This document shows, piece after piece, positions 1 through 9,355 of a stretch of 64,000 nucleotides of DNA. Numbering within the stretch: the first letter of the stretch is position 1; each line of letters begins with the position of its first letter. The DNA lies in the NCBI RefSeq assembly GCF_001511835.1, contig NZ_LN997848.1, positions 310,001-374,000 on the forward strand, read 5' to 3'. A program made the position numbers and the translations under genes. A model generated the notes under the pieces. It did no database searches. It was given only the letters and a program-made list of their open reading frames with translations, and was not told the DNA's origin. The DNA is from Magnetospirillum sp. XM-1 (lineage in GTDB: Bacteria > Pseudomonadota > Alphaproteobacteria > Rhodospirillales > Magnetospirillaceae).

Positions 1-63
1 TTCGGGCTGTCGGTCAAGGCCATGGTTCCCGCCGTGGACGAGTGGCTGGCCAAGCGGCATTGA
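1..63 (+). CDS. C-terminal fragment of an unidentified protein
   Basis: The first 63 bases are an open frame ending in TGA and encoding 20 residues that finish ...VDEWLAKRH. The gene begins left of the window, so only its tail is visible and its family cannot be named. Its stop overlaps the start region of the nucleoside transporter downstream, which suggests the two are translated from one transcript. Confidence 0.55.
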   Translation, partial: FGLSVKAMVPAVDEWLAKRH

Positions 64-1301
64 CCGGCCAGGGCCTCATCGGCATAGCCTTCCTGATCGG
101 GCTGGCGTTTCTGCTGTCCGAGGATCGCCGCGCGGTGTCGTGGCGGGTGGTCGCCGCCGGGCTCGTGGTCCAGGTCGGCCTCGCCCTGCTGCTGCTCAAG
201 GTTCCCGCCGCCAAGCTGCTGTTCCTGGGCCTGGACCGGGCGGTGGCCGCGCTGCAGACCGCGACGCGGGCCGGCACCAGCTTCGTCTTCGGCTATGTGG
301 GCGGCGGGCCGGCGCCCTGGACCGCCGCCAATCCCGCCTCGGGCTTCATCCTCGCCTTCCAGGCCCTGCCGCTGGTGCTCTTGATGAGCGCGCTGTCGGC
401 CCTGCTCTATCACTGGCGCATCCTGCCGGTGGTGGTGCGCGCCGCGTCCCGCCTGCTGGAGAAATCCATGGGGGTAGGCGGCGCCGTGGGCGTCTCGGCC
501 TCGGCCACCGCCTTTCTCGGCATGATCGAGGCGCCGCTCCTGATCCGGCCCTACATGGCGCTGTTGTCCCGGGGCGAACTGTTCCTGGTGATGACGGCGG
601 GCATGTCCACCATCGCCGGAACCGTGATGGTGCTCTACGCCACCTTCCTGGACGGCATCATTCCCGACGCCATCGGCCATCTGCTGACCGCCTCGCTGAT
701 CTCGGTGCCGGCCGGGCTGATGATCGGCAAGATCATGGTGCCCGATGCCGCCCATACCGGGGCCGGCCGCCTGGATGACGCCCACCACTACGCCGGCTCC
801 ATGGACGCGGTGGTCCGGGGCACCATGGACGGCGTCCGCCTGCTGGTCGGCATCATCGCCATGCTGGTGGTCCTGGTCGCCCTGGTCAGCTTGGCCAATG
901 CCGGGCTGAAGCTGCTGCCCGAGGTGGCGGGCGCGCCGCTGACGCTGCAGCGCGCCCTGGGCTGGATCATGGCCCCGGTGGTGTGGAGCATGGGAATTCC
1001 CGCCGCCGAGATGGCCACGGCGGGCGCCCTGATGGGAACCAAGACGGTGCTGAACGAATTGCTGGCCTATCTGGAACTGGCCCAGCTGCCGGACGGCGCG
1101 CTGTCGGCCCGTTCGCGACTGATCATGACCTACGGCCTATGCGGTTTCGCCAATCTCGGCTCGCTGGGGATTCTGATCGCCGGCCTGTCGGTGATGGCGC
1201 CCGAGCGCCGGGCGGAGATCGTCGCCATGGGTGGAAGATCAATCGTTGCGGGAACACTGGCGAGCTGCCTTACCGGCGCGATGGTCGGCCTTCTGCTGTG
1301 A
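42..1301 (+). CDS. CNT (NupC) family concentrative nucleoside transporter
   Basis: A 419-residue, very hydrophobic polytopic membrane protein. It has the layout of concentrative nucleoside transporters: N-terminal hydrophobic segments, a central region (about residues 85-115) with the FVFGYVGGG segment and the downstream LPLVLLMSALSALLYHW motif, and conserved SATAFLGMIEAPLLI and GMSTIAGTVM core helices. The family imports nucleosides across the inner membrane using H+ or Na+. The start is uncertain: ATG at 42 overlaps the previous gene by 22 nt, while an in-frame TTG at 60 would give a 4-nt overlap. The ion and the preferred nucleoside cannot be read from sequence. Confidence 0.9.
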   Translation: MAGQAALTGQGLIGIAFLIGLAFLLSEDRRAVSWRVVAAGLVVQVGLALLLLKVPAAKLLFLGLDRAVAALQTATRAGTSFVFGYVGGGPAPWTAANPASGFILAFQALPLVLLMSALSALLYHWRILPVVVRAASRLLEKSMGVGGAVGVSASATAFLGMIEAPLLIRPYMALLSRGELFLVMTAGMSTIAGTVMVLYATFLDGIIPDAIGHLLTASLISVPAGLMIGKIMVPDAAHTGAGRLDDAHHYAGSMDAVVRGTMDGVRLLVGIIAMLVVLVALVSLANAGLKLLPEVAGAPLTLQRALGWIMAPVVWSMGIPAAEMATAGALMGTKTVLNELLAYLELAQLPDGALSARSRLIMTYGLCGFANLGSLGILIAGLSVMAPERRAEIVAMGGRSIVAGTLASCLTGAMVGLLL

Positions 1302-1368
1302 TTCTGCCAGTACCGGCCATTCGCGGCATGTTTACAATAGGCCCCGGATGTTGCATGGTCATTTGATC

Positions 1369-4300
1369 ATGAGTTCGGGCGCCGACATCTTGCGATTGCT
1401 GATCATCGAGGACAACCCTGGCGACCAGAGGTTGATCGAGATCGAATTGGCCGACGCCCAGCCCGGCTGGAAGGTATCCAGCCGCGCCACCCTGGGCGAG
1501 GCGTTGAAGGACGCCCCCTTCCACGCCTTCGACTGCGTACTCTCCGATCTCGGACTACCCGATGCGTCGGGTATCGAATCGGTGGTGCGGCTGAAATCCT
1601 GGGCCCCCGACAAGGCGCTGGTGGTGCTGACCAGCCTGGACGACGAGCGCGTCGCCCAGGAAGCCATCCGGGCCGGCGCCCAGGATTACGTGGTCAAGTC
1701 CGACGCGGGCCTGACCCTGCTGCCCCGCGTCATCCGCCACGCCATCGAGCGCCAGCAGGCCCAGACGGCGCTGGAGGCATCGAACCGCACCAATCAGGCC
1801 CTGCTGGACGCCAGCCACGACATCGCCATGCTGCTGGACGCCGAGGGGCACATCCTGACGCTGAACACCGAGGCGGAGCAGTACCTCAACGCCACGCCCG
1901 ATTCCCTGATCGGCCAGAGCATCTTCGACCTGCTGCCCGAGGCGCTGGCCGAGCATCGCCGCTCGTTCCTGGCCGAGGCGCTGGAGACCGGACGCACCGT
2001 CCAGTTCGAGGACACCGACGGCATCCACTGGTTCGCCAACCGCCTGCTGGCGGTGGCCGGAATCGAGGTTGGCGAGCATCGGCTGGCCATGTTCTCGCGC
2101 GACATCACCTCGGAGCGCGCCACCGCCGCCAAGCTGGCCGAGGCCAAGGAAGAGTCCGACTTCGCCAACCGCGCCAAGACCGAGTTCATGGGCCGCATGA
2201 GCCGCGACATCCGCACGCCCCTGAACGACGTGATCGGCTTCGCCGAGATGATCTCGGCCGAGATGCTGGGGCCGCTGACCCAGGTCGGCTATCGCGAGTA
2301 CGCCGAATCCATCCTCAATTCCGGCAGCCAGATCCTGAAGCTTCTGGACCGCATCACCGACGTCTCCATGCTGGAATCGGCGCTCTTGAAGGACCAGGCG
2401 TCCTACCGCGATCTGGTGGAACTGTCGCCCGACCTGATCTGCGTCTGCGTCGACGGGGTGATCGAGCGCATCAACGCCGCCGGGCTGGGAATGCTGCGCG
2501 CCCCCTCGACCACGGCCTGCGAAGGCAAGCACTTCTCCGAGTTCATCCATCCCGACTACCGCGCCATCTTCGAGGGCGGCCTGGACACCCTGTACGAGGA
2601 GGGCCACCCCCTGCCGGTCAAGGTGATGACCTTCGCCGGACGGGTGCGCGACGTGGAGCTGTCGGCGGTGCCGCTGCGGCGCGAAAGCCATAACGCCACC
2701 CTGCTGGTGGGCCGCGACACCACCGAAGTCACCGCCGCCATGCGGGCGGTGGCGGCCCGCGAACACCGTATTCGCGCCATCATGGACACGGTGCTGGACG
2801 GCATCGTCACCATCGACGAGGACGGCACCATCCTCAACGCCAACCTGTCGGTGGAGCGCATCTTCGGCCATTCCCTGTCCGAACTGATCGGCGCCAACGT
2901 CTCGACCCTGATGCCCGAGCCCGATGCCGGCCGGCATGACGGCTACATCAGGAACTACCTGGCCACCGGCATCGGCGCCATCATCGGCGTCGGCCGCGAG
3001 GTGATGGGCAAGCGCAAGGACGGCTCGCTGTTTCCCGTCCACCTGTCCATCTCGGAACTGCGCGTCGAGAAGCGCCGGCTGTTCACCGGCACCATCCGCG
3101 ATCTCACCGAGAACAAGCAGCTGGCGCAAAGGGTGGCCTATCTGGCCAATCACGACCCGCTCACCGACCTGCCCAACCGCACCTTGCTGACCGACCGGCT
3201 GGGCCAGGCCATCGCCATGGCCCGCAACGCCGGGCTGCAGGCGGCGATCATCACCGTCGATCTGGACGGCTTCACCACCATCAACGATTCCATGGGCCAC
3301 GACGTGGGCAACGCCCTGCTGCGCGAGACGGCGCGGCGCCTGGCCCAGGCGGTCCTGGCCGGCGGCACCGCCGCCCGCCTGGCCGGCGACGAATTCGCCG
3401 TGGTGGTCGCCCAGGCCCACGGCATTGACGAGATCACCGCCCAGGTCGACCACATCCACGACATCTTGAACAAGCCCTACACCATCCACGGCTCGGAGAT
3501 GGTGGTGCCGGTGGACATGGGCGTGTCGGTCTTTCCCAGGGATGGCGACGACGCGCTGGACCTGCTGCGCAACGCCGAGATGGCGCTGCACAACGTCAAG
3601 CGCCGCAGCGACCAGCGCAAGGGCTATTTCGACGCCGCCATGTCCTTCGCGGTGACCGAGCGCATGACGCTGGAGCGCTCCATCAAGGACGCGCTGCGCG
3701 CCGGCCAGTTCGAGCTGTTCTACCAGCCGCAGGTCCGTCTGACCGATTACGCCCTGATCGGGGCCGAGGCGCTGATCCGCTGGCGCCATCCCGAACTGGG
3801 CATCATCACGCCCGACAAGTTCATTCCCGTCGCCGAGGAAACCGGACTGATCGTTCCCATGGGCAGCTGGGTGCTGCGCCAGGCCTGTACCCAATTGCGC
3901 CTGTGGAACGATTCCGGCATGGACAGCCTGCGGCTCGGCGTCAACATCTCGGGCCGCCAGTTCCGCGAGGCCGATCTGGCCGACATCGTCGCCGACTGTA
4001 TTTCCGAGACCGGCGTCAACGCCAGGGACCTGGACCTGGAACTGACCGAAAGCATGCTGATGGCCGACGGCGAGGGCACGCTGAAGCTGCTGCGCTCGCT
4101 GGCCAAGCTGGGCGTCACGCTCAGCATCGACGATTTCGGCACCGGCTATTCCTCGCTGGCCTATCTGAAGCGGTTCCCGGTGGACACCGTGAAGATCGAC
4201 CGCGCCTTCGTGCGCGACCTGGACCAGGACGAGGACGGCCGCGTTCTGGTCAACGCCATCATCTCGCTGGCCCATTCGCTGTCGCTGAAAACCATCGCCG

Positions 4301-4473
4301 AGGGCGTCGAGACCGAAACCCAGGCGGCGCTGCTGGCGCGGCACGGCTGCGACGAGATTCAGGGCTACATGATCGGCCGGCCCATGGCGGTGGCCGATTT
4401 CACCACTTTCGCCAAGGGCTACCACCCGCGCAACCCGGAGAGGGTCGCCACGTTGCGGGCGGGACAGAGTTGA
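1369..4473 (+). CDS. Multidomain REC-PAS-PAS-PAS-GGDEF-EAL signalling protein
   Basis: About 1034 residues. An N-terminal receiver domain (phospho-acceptor probably D60) is followed by a PAS domain (about 140-245) and a segment with the outline of a HisKA dimerisation helix pair (about 265-335), in which the usual His is Arg279. Two more PAS domains (about 345-465 and 465-585) precede a GGDEF domain with AGDEF at 672-676 and an EAL domain with EAL at 800-802 and DDFGTGYSS further on. Known family role: making and/or hydrolysing cyclic-di-GMP. The intact EAL motifs argue for phosphodiesterase activity; cyclase activity is uncertain. No HATPase domain is present, so it is not a kinase. ATG 1369 was chosen because the receiver begins there; ATG 1348, with AGG upstream, is an alternative. 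A single-domain receiver follows 20 nt downstream. Confidence 0.92.
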   Translation: MSSGADILRLLIIEDNPGDQRLIEIELADAQPGWKVSSRATLGEALKDAPFHAFDCVLSDLGLPDASGIESVVRLKSWAPDKALVVLTSLDDERVAQEAIRAGAQDYVVKSDAGLTLLPRVIRHAIERQQAQTALEASNRTNQALLDASHDIAMLLDAEGHILTLNTEAEQYLNATPDSLIGQSIFDLLPEALAEHRRSFLAEALETGRTVQFEDTDGIHWFANRLLAVAGIEVGEHRLAMFSRDITSERATAAKLAEAKEESDFANRAKTEFMGRMSRDIRTPLNDVIGFAEMISAEMLGPLTQVGYREYAESILNSGSQILKLLDRITDVSMLESALLKDQASYRDLVELSPDLICVCVDGVIERINAAGLGMLRAPSTTACEGKHFSEFIHPDYRAIFEGGLDTLYEEGHPLPVKVMTFAGRVRDVELSAVPLRRESHNATLLVGRDTTEVTAAMRAVAAREHRIRAIMDTVLDGIVTIDEDGTILNANLSVERIFGHSLSELIGANVSTLMPEPDAGRHDGYIRNYLATGIGAIIGVGREVMGKRKDGSLFPVHLSISELRVEKRRLFTGTIRDLTENKQLAQRVAYLANHDPLTDLPNRTLLTDRLGQAIAMARNAGLQAAIITVDLDGFTTINDSMGHDVGNALLRETARRLAQAVLAGGTAARLAGDEFAVVVAQAHGIDEITAQVDHIHDILNKPYTIHGSEMVVPVDMGVSVFPRDGDDALDLLRNAEMALHNVKRRSDQRKGYFDAAMSFAVTERMTLERSIKDALRAGQFELFYQPQVRLTDYALIGAEALIRWRHPELGIITPDKFIPVAEETGLIVPMGSWVLRQACTQLRLWNDSGMDSLRLGVNISGRQFREADLADIVADCISETGVNARDLDLELTESMLMADGEGTLKLLRSLAKLGVTLSIDDFGTGYSSLAYLKRFPVDTVKIDRAFVRDLDQDEDGRVLVNAIISLAHSLSLKTIAEGVETETQAALLARHGCDEIQGYMIGRPMAVADFTTFAKGYHPRNPERVATLRAGQS

Positions 4474-4493
4474 ATGACTGAGAGGATCGGGTC

Positions 4494-4865
4494 ATGAGCG
4501 GTACCGTCGTCGTCGTTGAAGACAACGCGATGAACATGAAGCTCCTGGAACAGGCGCTGACCATCGCGGGCTACACCACCGTCAAGTCGTCGGACGGCGA
4601 CGGCCTTGTGGACCTGGCGGCCGGCAGCGGAGCGGGCGTCATCCTGATGGACATCCAGCTGCCGAAATATTCCGGCATCGACCTGTTGAAGCAGCTGCGC
4701 GCCGACGACCGCACCAGGTCCGTGCCGGTGGTCGCGGTCACCGCCTTCGCCGACCCGGATTCGGTGGCCGGGTTCATGGAGGAAGGCTTCAACCAGGTGA
4801 TCACCAAACCCATCTCCATCCGCAAGCTGCTGGACGAAGTGGCGCGCTATTGCGGCGGAGAGTAA
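4494..4865 (+). CDS. Single-domain response regulator, DivK-like
   Basis: A 123-residue receiver domain with no output domain. The acidic pocket is in VVVEDNAMN near the N-terminus, the phospho-acceptor Asp is in ILMDIQLP, and the conserved Thr (AVTAF) and Lys (ITKP) are present. MDIQLPKYSG and the overall length resemble DivK, which in Caulobacter controls cell-cycle kinases. Starting 20 nt after the GGDEF/EAL gene, it is probably co-transcribed and may share a phosphorelay with it. Whether it is the true DivK orthologue cannot be settled here because genomes of this group carry many DivK-like receivers. Confidence 0.88.
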   Translation: MSGTVVVVEDNAMNMKLLEQALTIAGYTTVKSSDGDGLVDLAAGSGAGVILMDIQLPKYSGIDLLKQLRADDRTRSVPVVAVTAFADPDSVAGFMEEGFNQVITKPISIRKLLDEVARYCGGE

Positions 4866-4867
4866 GC

Positions 4868-4936
4868 ATGCGGGCAGGATGCCCGCGCTCCGGAACAGCC
4901 CTCTTCGTGGAGCGCGGCCGTCCCGGCCGCATCGGG
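4868..4936. repeat. Palindromic intergenic repeat, copy A
   Basis: Two arms that are each short palindromes face each other: GCGGGCAGGATGCCCGC then GCTCC, a spacer, GGAGC, then GCGGCCGTCCCGGCCGC. The same design occurs at 13608, 29248, 41946 and 50631. It lies between the converging ends of the DivK-like gene and the next minus-strand gene, so it could act as a bidirectional terminator or mRNA stabiliser. The AGGAT centre is a variant of the commoner GGGAC. Confidence 0.8.
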
Positions 4937-4955
4937 GCGTTGGGCCGTCCCGGCC

Positions 4956-5987
4956 CTACTGGGCGGTGAACTGCTTTTCCACGTCCTTGATCAGGTCGAT
5001 GCCCTGAATCATCTCGCTCATCATGAAGTCGGCCCGCTTGATGGGCCCGCCCGAACTGGGACGCGGGAACATCTTGGCGAACGAGCTCATCTTCACGGTC
5101 AGGCCGCACAGCGCGGCGCCGATGGTGACGTGGTAGCGCTCGATCATTCCCTTCACCGAGCGGAATTCTTCCTGTGAGATGTTCTCCCACATCTCGCGGG
5201 TGCGCTTGTCGAACACTTCCAGCCGACCCGAGATCGAGGCCGAGATCGAGTTGATCACCTCCTCGATCATGTCGCAGGTCTTCATCAGGTTGACGTTCTG
5301 CTTCAGCTGGAAATGGGTGCGGATGGGGGCCAGCGCCTGGACGCAGGCGGTGAAATAGGGCTCCAGCCGGTCGAGGCAATGGCGGAAGTAGGACAGCGAC
5401 ATGAAGGTGTCGCCGTAATCCTCGAGGAAGCGCGGCACGTCGAAGATGTCGATGTTCAGGCTTTGGGCCATGGTCTCGAGACGCTGGCGGGCCTTCTTGA
5501 CGTCGGGATCGCGGAACAGCTTCAAGAGGTCGTCGTAGGTCTCGATGTTCACCGCCTCGTCCGCATAGATCATCTTCATCAGCGGGCGGGTGAACATGAT
5601 CATGTAGCGGGTCAGCTCGCTGGCCTTTTCCGGCGACAGCTTCAAGGCCGCGTAGTCGTTCACCGGGATGCCATGCTCGCGCAAGGAAATGCGCAGGGAG
5701 TAGACGTCGTAGCTGGGCAGCAGCGCCAGACGGCGCAGGATGCCGAGATCGGGATGAATCTGCTCGGTCGGCCAGCCGAACATGGCCGGCAGGGATTCCA
5801 CGTCCACCTGCCCCGAGCCGGTCTGGACGTCGGAGAACAGCTCGACCGCGCTGCGCAACCGCACGTTCTTGATCAGCTTGGCGCTTTGCAGCGCGGGAGT
5901 CTGGAGCGGGATGATGGATAACGGCAGCACGAACATGGAATCCATGTCGCTGTCGTTAATAGGCTTCAATCCGTCGTCGTCTGACAT
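4956..5987 (-). CDS. Conserved-looking protein of unknown function
   Basis: About 343 residues, soluble, with no signal peptide, membrane segment or motif I can assign. The composition is mixed alpha-helical, with long amphipathic stretches such as LGILRRLALLPSYDVYSLRI and a C-terminal helical region (SEMIQGIDLIKDVEKQF). ATG 5987 is preferred because GAGAG lies a few bases upstream; ATG 6005 in the same frame would add six residues. It converges on the DivK-like gene with a palindromic repeat between them and diverges from the TAXI receptor. Codon usage looks like its neighbours, so it is native rather than recently acquired. A role in signalling is only a guess from location. Confidence 0.8.
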   Translation of the reverse strand: MSDDDGLKPINDSDMDSMFVLPLSIIPLQTPALQSAKLIKNVRLRSAVELFSDVQTGSGQVDVESLPAMFGWPTEQIHPDLGILRRLALLPSYDVYSLRISLREHGIPVNDYAALKLSPEKASELTRYMIMFTRPLMKMIYADEAVNIETYDDLLKLFRDPDVKKARQRLETMAQSLNIDIFDVPRFLEDYGDTFMSLSYFRHCLDRLEPYFTACVQALAPIRTHFQLKQNVNLMKTCDMIEEVINSISASISGRLEVFDKRTREMWENISQEEFRSVKGMIERYHVTIGAALCGLTVKMSSFAKMFPRPSSGGPIKRADFMMSEMIQGIDLIKDVEKQFTAQ

Positions 5988-6128
5988 TTTACTCTCGGTC
6001 CCCATCCCGAGCGCTTATTGTGCCTGCTTTGCCGCCGATCGCAATGGGGAACATGAATCCAATTCCGTTTGGATGTGTCACATACATGAGGAATTGATGA
6101 TATTTGTCGTGTATCCTCTCTCCTCGTC

Positions 6129-7172
6129 ATGCGTCGTTTCCGTGGGGGGAAATCTGCCGTGCCTGCAAGAGCCATCCGCTTCGTCTTCGCCGCCGCCCTG
6201 CTGCTGTGCTTGGGGGGCGGGCTCGCGGCCGCCCAGGATATCCGCTTCTTCCAGATCGGCACCGGCCCGACGGGCGAGACCCGCTTCGCCTTCGGCGGCC
6301 TGATCGCCAACGCCATCAGCAATCCCCCCGGCTCGCGCGAGTGCGACAAGGGCGGCTCGTGCGGCGTGCCGGGCATGGTGGCGGTGGCCAAGTCCACCGG
6401 CGGCGCCATTTCCAATATCGAGGCCATCGCGGCCAAACGGCTCGACGCCGCCCTGGTCCAGGCCGACATCGCCTATTGGGCCTATCACGGCACCGGCATC
6501 TACAAGGGCAAGGGGGCGGTCCAGAACCTGCGGGCCATCGCCATGCTCTATCCGGAAAGCCTGCATCTGGTGGCGCGCAAGGATGCCAAGATCCATTCGG
6601 TCAAGGACCTCAGGGGCAAGCGGGTGTCGCTGGGCGACAAGGATTCGGGCGAGCTGGTCCACGGCCGCCTGCTGCTGGCCGCCTTCGGCATGAACGAAAG
6701 CCAGATCAAGCAAAGCTTCCTCAAGCCCGGCCCCGCCGCCGATTCCATGGCCGCCGGCCAGTTGGACGCCATGCTGGTGGTGGACGGAATGCCGGTGCCC
6801 ATCATCGCCGAACTGGCCCAGCGCACCGACATCGTGCTGATCCCCCTGGCCGGGCCGGAAGTGGACAAGATGCGGTCCACCTATCCCTTCTTCTCGGCCT
6901 CCTCCATCCCGGCGGAGACCTATCGCGGCATCGAGGCGGAGGTGAAGACCCTGGACGTGGGCGTGGTGCTGGTCACCGCCGCCGAACGGCCCAACGACCT
7001 GATCTACGGCGTCACCCGCGCGCTGTGGCATCCCAGCACCCAGAAGCTGCTGACCGAAAGCCACCCGCGCGGCAAGCTGGTCAACCTGTCGGCCGCCGGC
7101 CTGGACAAGCTGGGCATCCAGCTGCATGGCGGCGCCTCGGCCTATTATTTCGACGCCGGGGTCACTCACTGA
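6129..7172 (+). CDS. TAXI-family TRAP transporter solute-binding protein
   Basis: A 347-residue periplasmic binding protein. A basic N-terminus and hydrophobic core (FVFAAALLLCLGGGLAAA) ending at AAAQD form a signal peptide. The mature part begins with the TAXI hallmark FQIGTGPTGETRFAFGGLIA and continues with a Cys-containing insert (ECDKGGSCGVPG) and later family blocks (LRGKRVSLGDKDSGE). TAXI receptors deliver small organic acids or amino acids to a fused DctQM membrane protein. No such permease is next to it, so it is an orphan receptor with a distant partner or another role. The ligand is unknown. dnaX begins 36 nt after its stop. Confidence 0.9.
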   Translation: MRRFRGGKSAVPARAIRFVFAAALLLCLGGGLAAAQDIRFFQIGTGPTGETRFAFGGLIANAISNPPGSRECDKGGSCGVPGMVAVAKSTGGAISNIEAIAAKRLDAALVQADIAYWAYHGTGIYKGKGAVQNLRAIAMLYPESLHLVARKDAKIHSVKDLRGKRVSLGDKDSGELVHGRLLLAAFGMNESQIKQSFLKPGPAADSMAAGQLDAMLVVDGMPVPIIAELAQRTDIVLIPLAGPEVDKMRSTYPFFSASSIPAETYRGIEAEVKTLDVGVVLVTAAERPNDLIYGVTRALWHPSTQKLLTESHPRGKLVNLSAAGLDKLGIQLHGGASAYYFDAGVTH

Positions 7173-7208
7173 TTTGCAGGGCATGACCGCTCGTACTATC
7201 TTGCCACC

Positions 7209-9011
7209 ATGAGCGAGACCCCCGCCCCCACGCCCTATCGCGTCCTGGCCCGCAAGTACCGGCCCACCGACTTCGCCGGTCTGATCGGGCAGGAGGCCAT
7301 GGTCCGCACGCTGTCGAACGCCATCAAGACCGGCCGCCTCGCCCATGCCTTCGTGCTGACCGGCGTGCGCGGCGTGGGCAAGACCACCACGGCACGCATC
7401 ATCGCCCGGGCGCTGAACTGCGTCGGACCGGACGGCAAGGGTGGCCCCACCATCGACCCCTGCGGCACGTGCGAGCACTGCCGCGCCATCGCCGAGGACC
7501 GCCACGTCGATATCCTGGAGATGGACGCCGCCAGCCGCACCGGCGTCAACGACATCCGCGAGATCATCGAGGGCGTGCGCTACCGCCCCACTTCGGCGCG
7601 CTTCAAGGTCTACATCATCGACGAGGTCCACATGCTGTCCACGGCGGCGTTCAACGCGCTGCTGAAGACACTGGAGGAGCCGCCGGAACACGTGAAGTTC
7701 GTGTTCGCCACCACCGAGATCCGCAAGATCCCCGTCACCGTGCTGTCGCGCTGCCAGCGCTTCGACCTGCGCCGCGTCGAGATGGAGGTGCTGGCCAAGC
7801 ATTTCGAGGGCATCGCCGCCAAGGAACAGGCCGAGATCGCGCCGGCGGCGCTGAAACTGATCGCGCGCGCCGCCGACGGCTCGGTCCGTGACGGCCTGTC
7901 GCTGTTGGATCAGGCCATCAGCCATGGGGCCGGCGCGGTGACCGAGGCCCAGGTGCGCGACATGCTGGGCCTGGCCGACCGCGCCCGGGTCTTCGATCTT
8001 CTGGACGCCATCATGAAGGGCGACGTGCCCACCGCGCTGGACCAGATCACCGACCAGTACGCCGCCGGCGCCGATCCGGCGGTGGTGCTCCAAGACATGC
8101 TGGAGCTGGTCCACTGGCTGACCCGCCTCAAGGTCACCCCCGACGCCGCCGACCAGCTGGGCGCGTCCGAGACCGAGCGGGTCAAGGGTGCCGAGATGGC
8201 CAAGGCCCTGTCGCTGGCCGCGCTGACGCGGGCCTGGCAGATGCTGCTGAAAGGCCTGGGCGAGACCCGCAACGCCCCCAACCCCCTGCAGGCCGCCGAG
8301 ATGGCGGTGGTGCGCCTGGCCTATGCCGCCGAACTGCCCAGTCCGGCCGAACTGGTGGAGCAATTGCGCGCCAATCCGCCCCCGCCCCCCGCCCCGCGCG
8401 GCCCCGGCGGCGGCGGCGGCGGCGGCGGCTTTGCTGGCGGCGGCGGCGGAGCCGATGCCGTCTCCGGCCATCATGTGGGCGGCGGACCGGTGCATGGCCC
8501 GGCCACCGCGCTGAAGCTTCAGCCGGCGCCCGTCGCCGAGACGGTGATCCTGCCCGCCATGCCTCCCGACTTCGCGGCGGTGGTGGCGCTGTTCACCGAA
8601 CGCCGCGAAGGCCTGATCGCCGTGCAGTTGCGCACCCAGGTCAATCTGGTCTCCTTCGCCGCCGGCCGTATCGAATGGCGGCAGAACGGCGCCGCCGGCT
8701 CCGACCTGGCGCCCAAGACGGCGCGGCTGCTGTCGGAATGGACCGGCCGGCGCTGGACGGTGTCGGTCAACTCCACCGACCCGGCCCAGCCGACCCTGGC
8801 CGAGCAGGAAACCAACGCCGAATTGCGCCGCCGCGCCGACGCCGCCGAGCACCCGCTGGTCAAGGCGGTGCTGGCCGCCTTCCCCGGCGCCAGCATCGAG
8901 GCGGTGCGCGACTTAGGGACCGAAGAGGATCTGCTGCCCGCCCCGGCGCCGGTAGACGACCCCGAGGCGATCGCCGACGACGAACTGATCCCTGGAGAGG
9001 AAGATCTATGA
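7209..9011 (+). CDS. dnaX: DNA polymerase III subunit gamma/tau
   Basis: A 600-residue clamp-loader ATPase. The N-terminal AAA+ domain has Walker [13 protein letters not shown], a four-cysteine zinc module (CVGPD...CGTCEHC), Walker B IIDEVHML and the SRC arginine-finger motif (VLSRCQRF). Domain III follows to about residue 370. A glycine-rich hinge of 8-9 Gly runs, encoded by repeated GGC (about residues 397-416), leads to the tau-specific C-terminus that contacts polymerase and helicase. No A-rich slippery heptamer is seen, so the E. coli-type frameshift for gamma is not evident. Its TGA overlaps the ATG of ybaB by 4 nt; recR follows. This gene order is standard for the recombination/replication cluster. 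Confidence 0.97.
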   Translation: MSETPAPTPYRVLARKYRPTDFAGLIGQEAMVRTLSNAIKTGRLAHAFVLTGVRGVGKTTTARIIARALNCVGPDGKGGPTIDPCGTCEHCRAIAEDRHVDILEMDAASRTGVNDIREIIEGVRYRPTSARFKVYIIDEVHMLSTAAFNALLKTLEEPPEHVKFVFATTEIRKIPVTVLSRCQRFDLRRVEMEVLAKHFEGIAAKEQAEIAPAALKLIARAADGSVRDGLSLLDQAISHGAGAVTEAQVRDMLGLADRARVFDLLDAIMKGDVPTALDQITDQYAAGADPAVVLQDMLELVHWLTRLKVTPDAADQLGASETERVKGAEMAKALSLAALTRAWQMLLKGLGETRNAPNPLQAAEMAVVRLAYAAELPSPAELVEQLRANPPPPPAPRGPGGGGGGGGFAGGGGGADAVSGHHVGGGPVHGPATALKLQPAPVAETVILPAMPPDFAAVVALFTERREGLIAVQLRTQVNLVSFAAGRIEWRQNGAAGSDLAPKTARLLSEWTGRRWTVSVNSTDPAQPTLAEQETNAELRRRADAAEHPLVKAVLAAFPGASIEAVRDLGTEEDLLPAPAPVDDPEAIADDELIPGEEDL

Positions 9012-9331
9012 AGAACCTTGGCAACCTGATGAAGCAGGCCCAGCAGATGCAGTCCAAGATGGCCGAGATGCAGGCCACCATGGCCGAGATGGAGGTCACC
9101 GGCTCGGCCGGGGCCGGCATGCTGCAGGTGACGCTGAACGGCAAGTACGAGCTGAAGAAGGTCAAGATCGACCCGTCCCTGGTGGACCCCAGCGACGTCG
9201 AGGTGCTGGAAGACCTGATCCTGGCCGCCTTCAACGACGCCAAGACCAAGGCCGAGACCGCCATGGCCGACGAGATGGCGAAGCTGACCGGCGGGCTGAA
9301 CCTGCCGCCCGGCTTCAAGCTGCCGTTCTGA
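9008..9331 (+). CDS. YbaB/EbfC nucleoid-associated protein
   Basis: A 107-residue protein beginning [20 protein letters not shown], an N-terminal coiled-coil helix rich in Met and Gln as in YbaB/EbfC. A beta-rich middle ([20 protein letters not shown]) and a C-terminal helix follow. The family forms dimers that bind DNA and is nearly always encoded between dnaX and recR, as here. The ATG at 9008 has a GGAGAGGAAG ribosome-binding stretch inside the end of dnaX, which fixes the start; a longer frame reading upstream through dnaX is not the real gene. Confidence 0.95.
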   Translation: MKNLGNLMKQAQQMQSKMAEMQATMAEMEVTGSAGAGMLQVTLNGKYELKKVKIDPSLVDPSDVEVLEDLILAAFNDAKTKAETAMADEMAKLTGGLNLPPGFKLPF

Positions 9332-9355
9332 TCCCGTAACAGGTCCGCCATCGCA

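Noticed and set aside
1555-4425. 956-codon open frame on the minus strand
   Set aside because: It lies antisense to the REC-PAS-GGDEF-EAL gene, is low-complexity in His/Gln/Gly/Val, and has no domain. High GC leaves the antisense frame free of stops.
6078-8852. 924-codon open frame on the minus strand
   Set aside because: Antisense to the TAXI receptor and dnaX, Gly/His/Gln-rich with no motif.
7209-9011. dnaX programmed frameshift of the E. coli kind
   Set aside because: No A-rich slippery heptamer with a stem was found; only the GGC run was noted.
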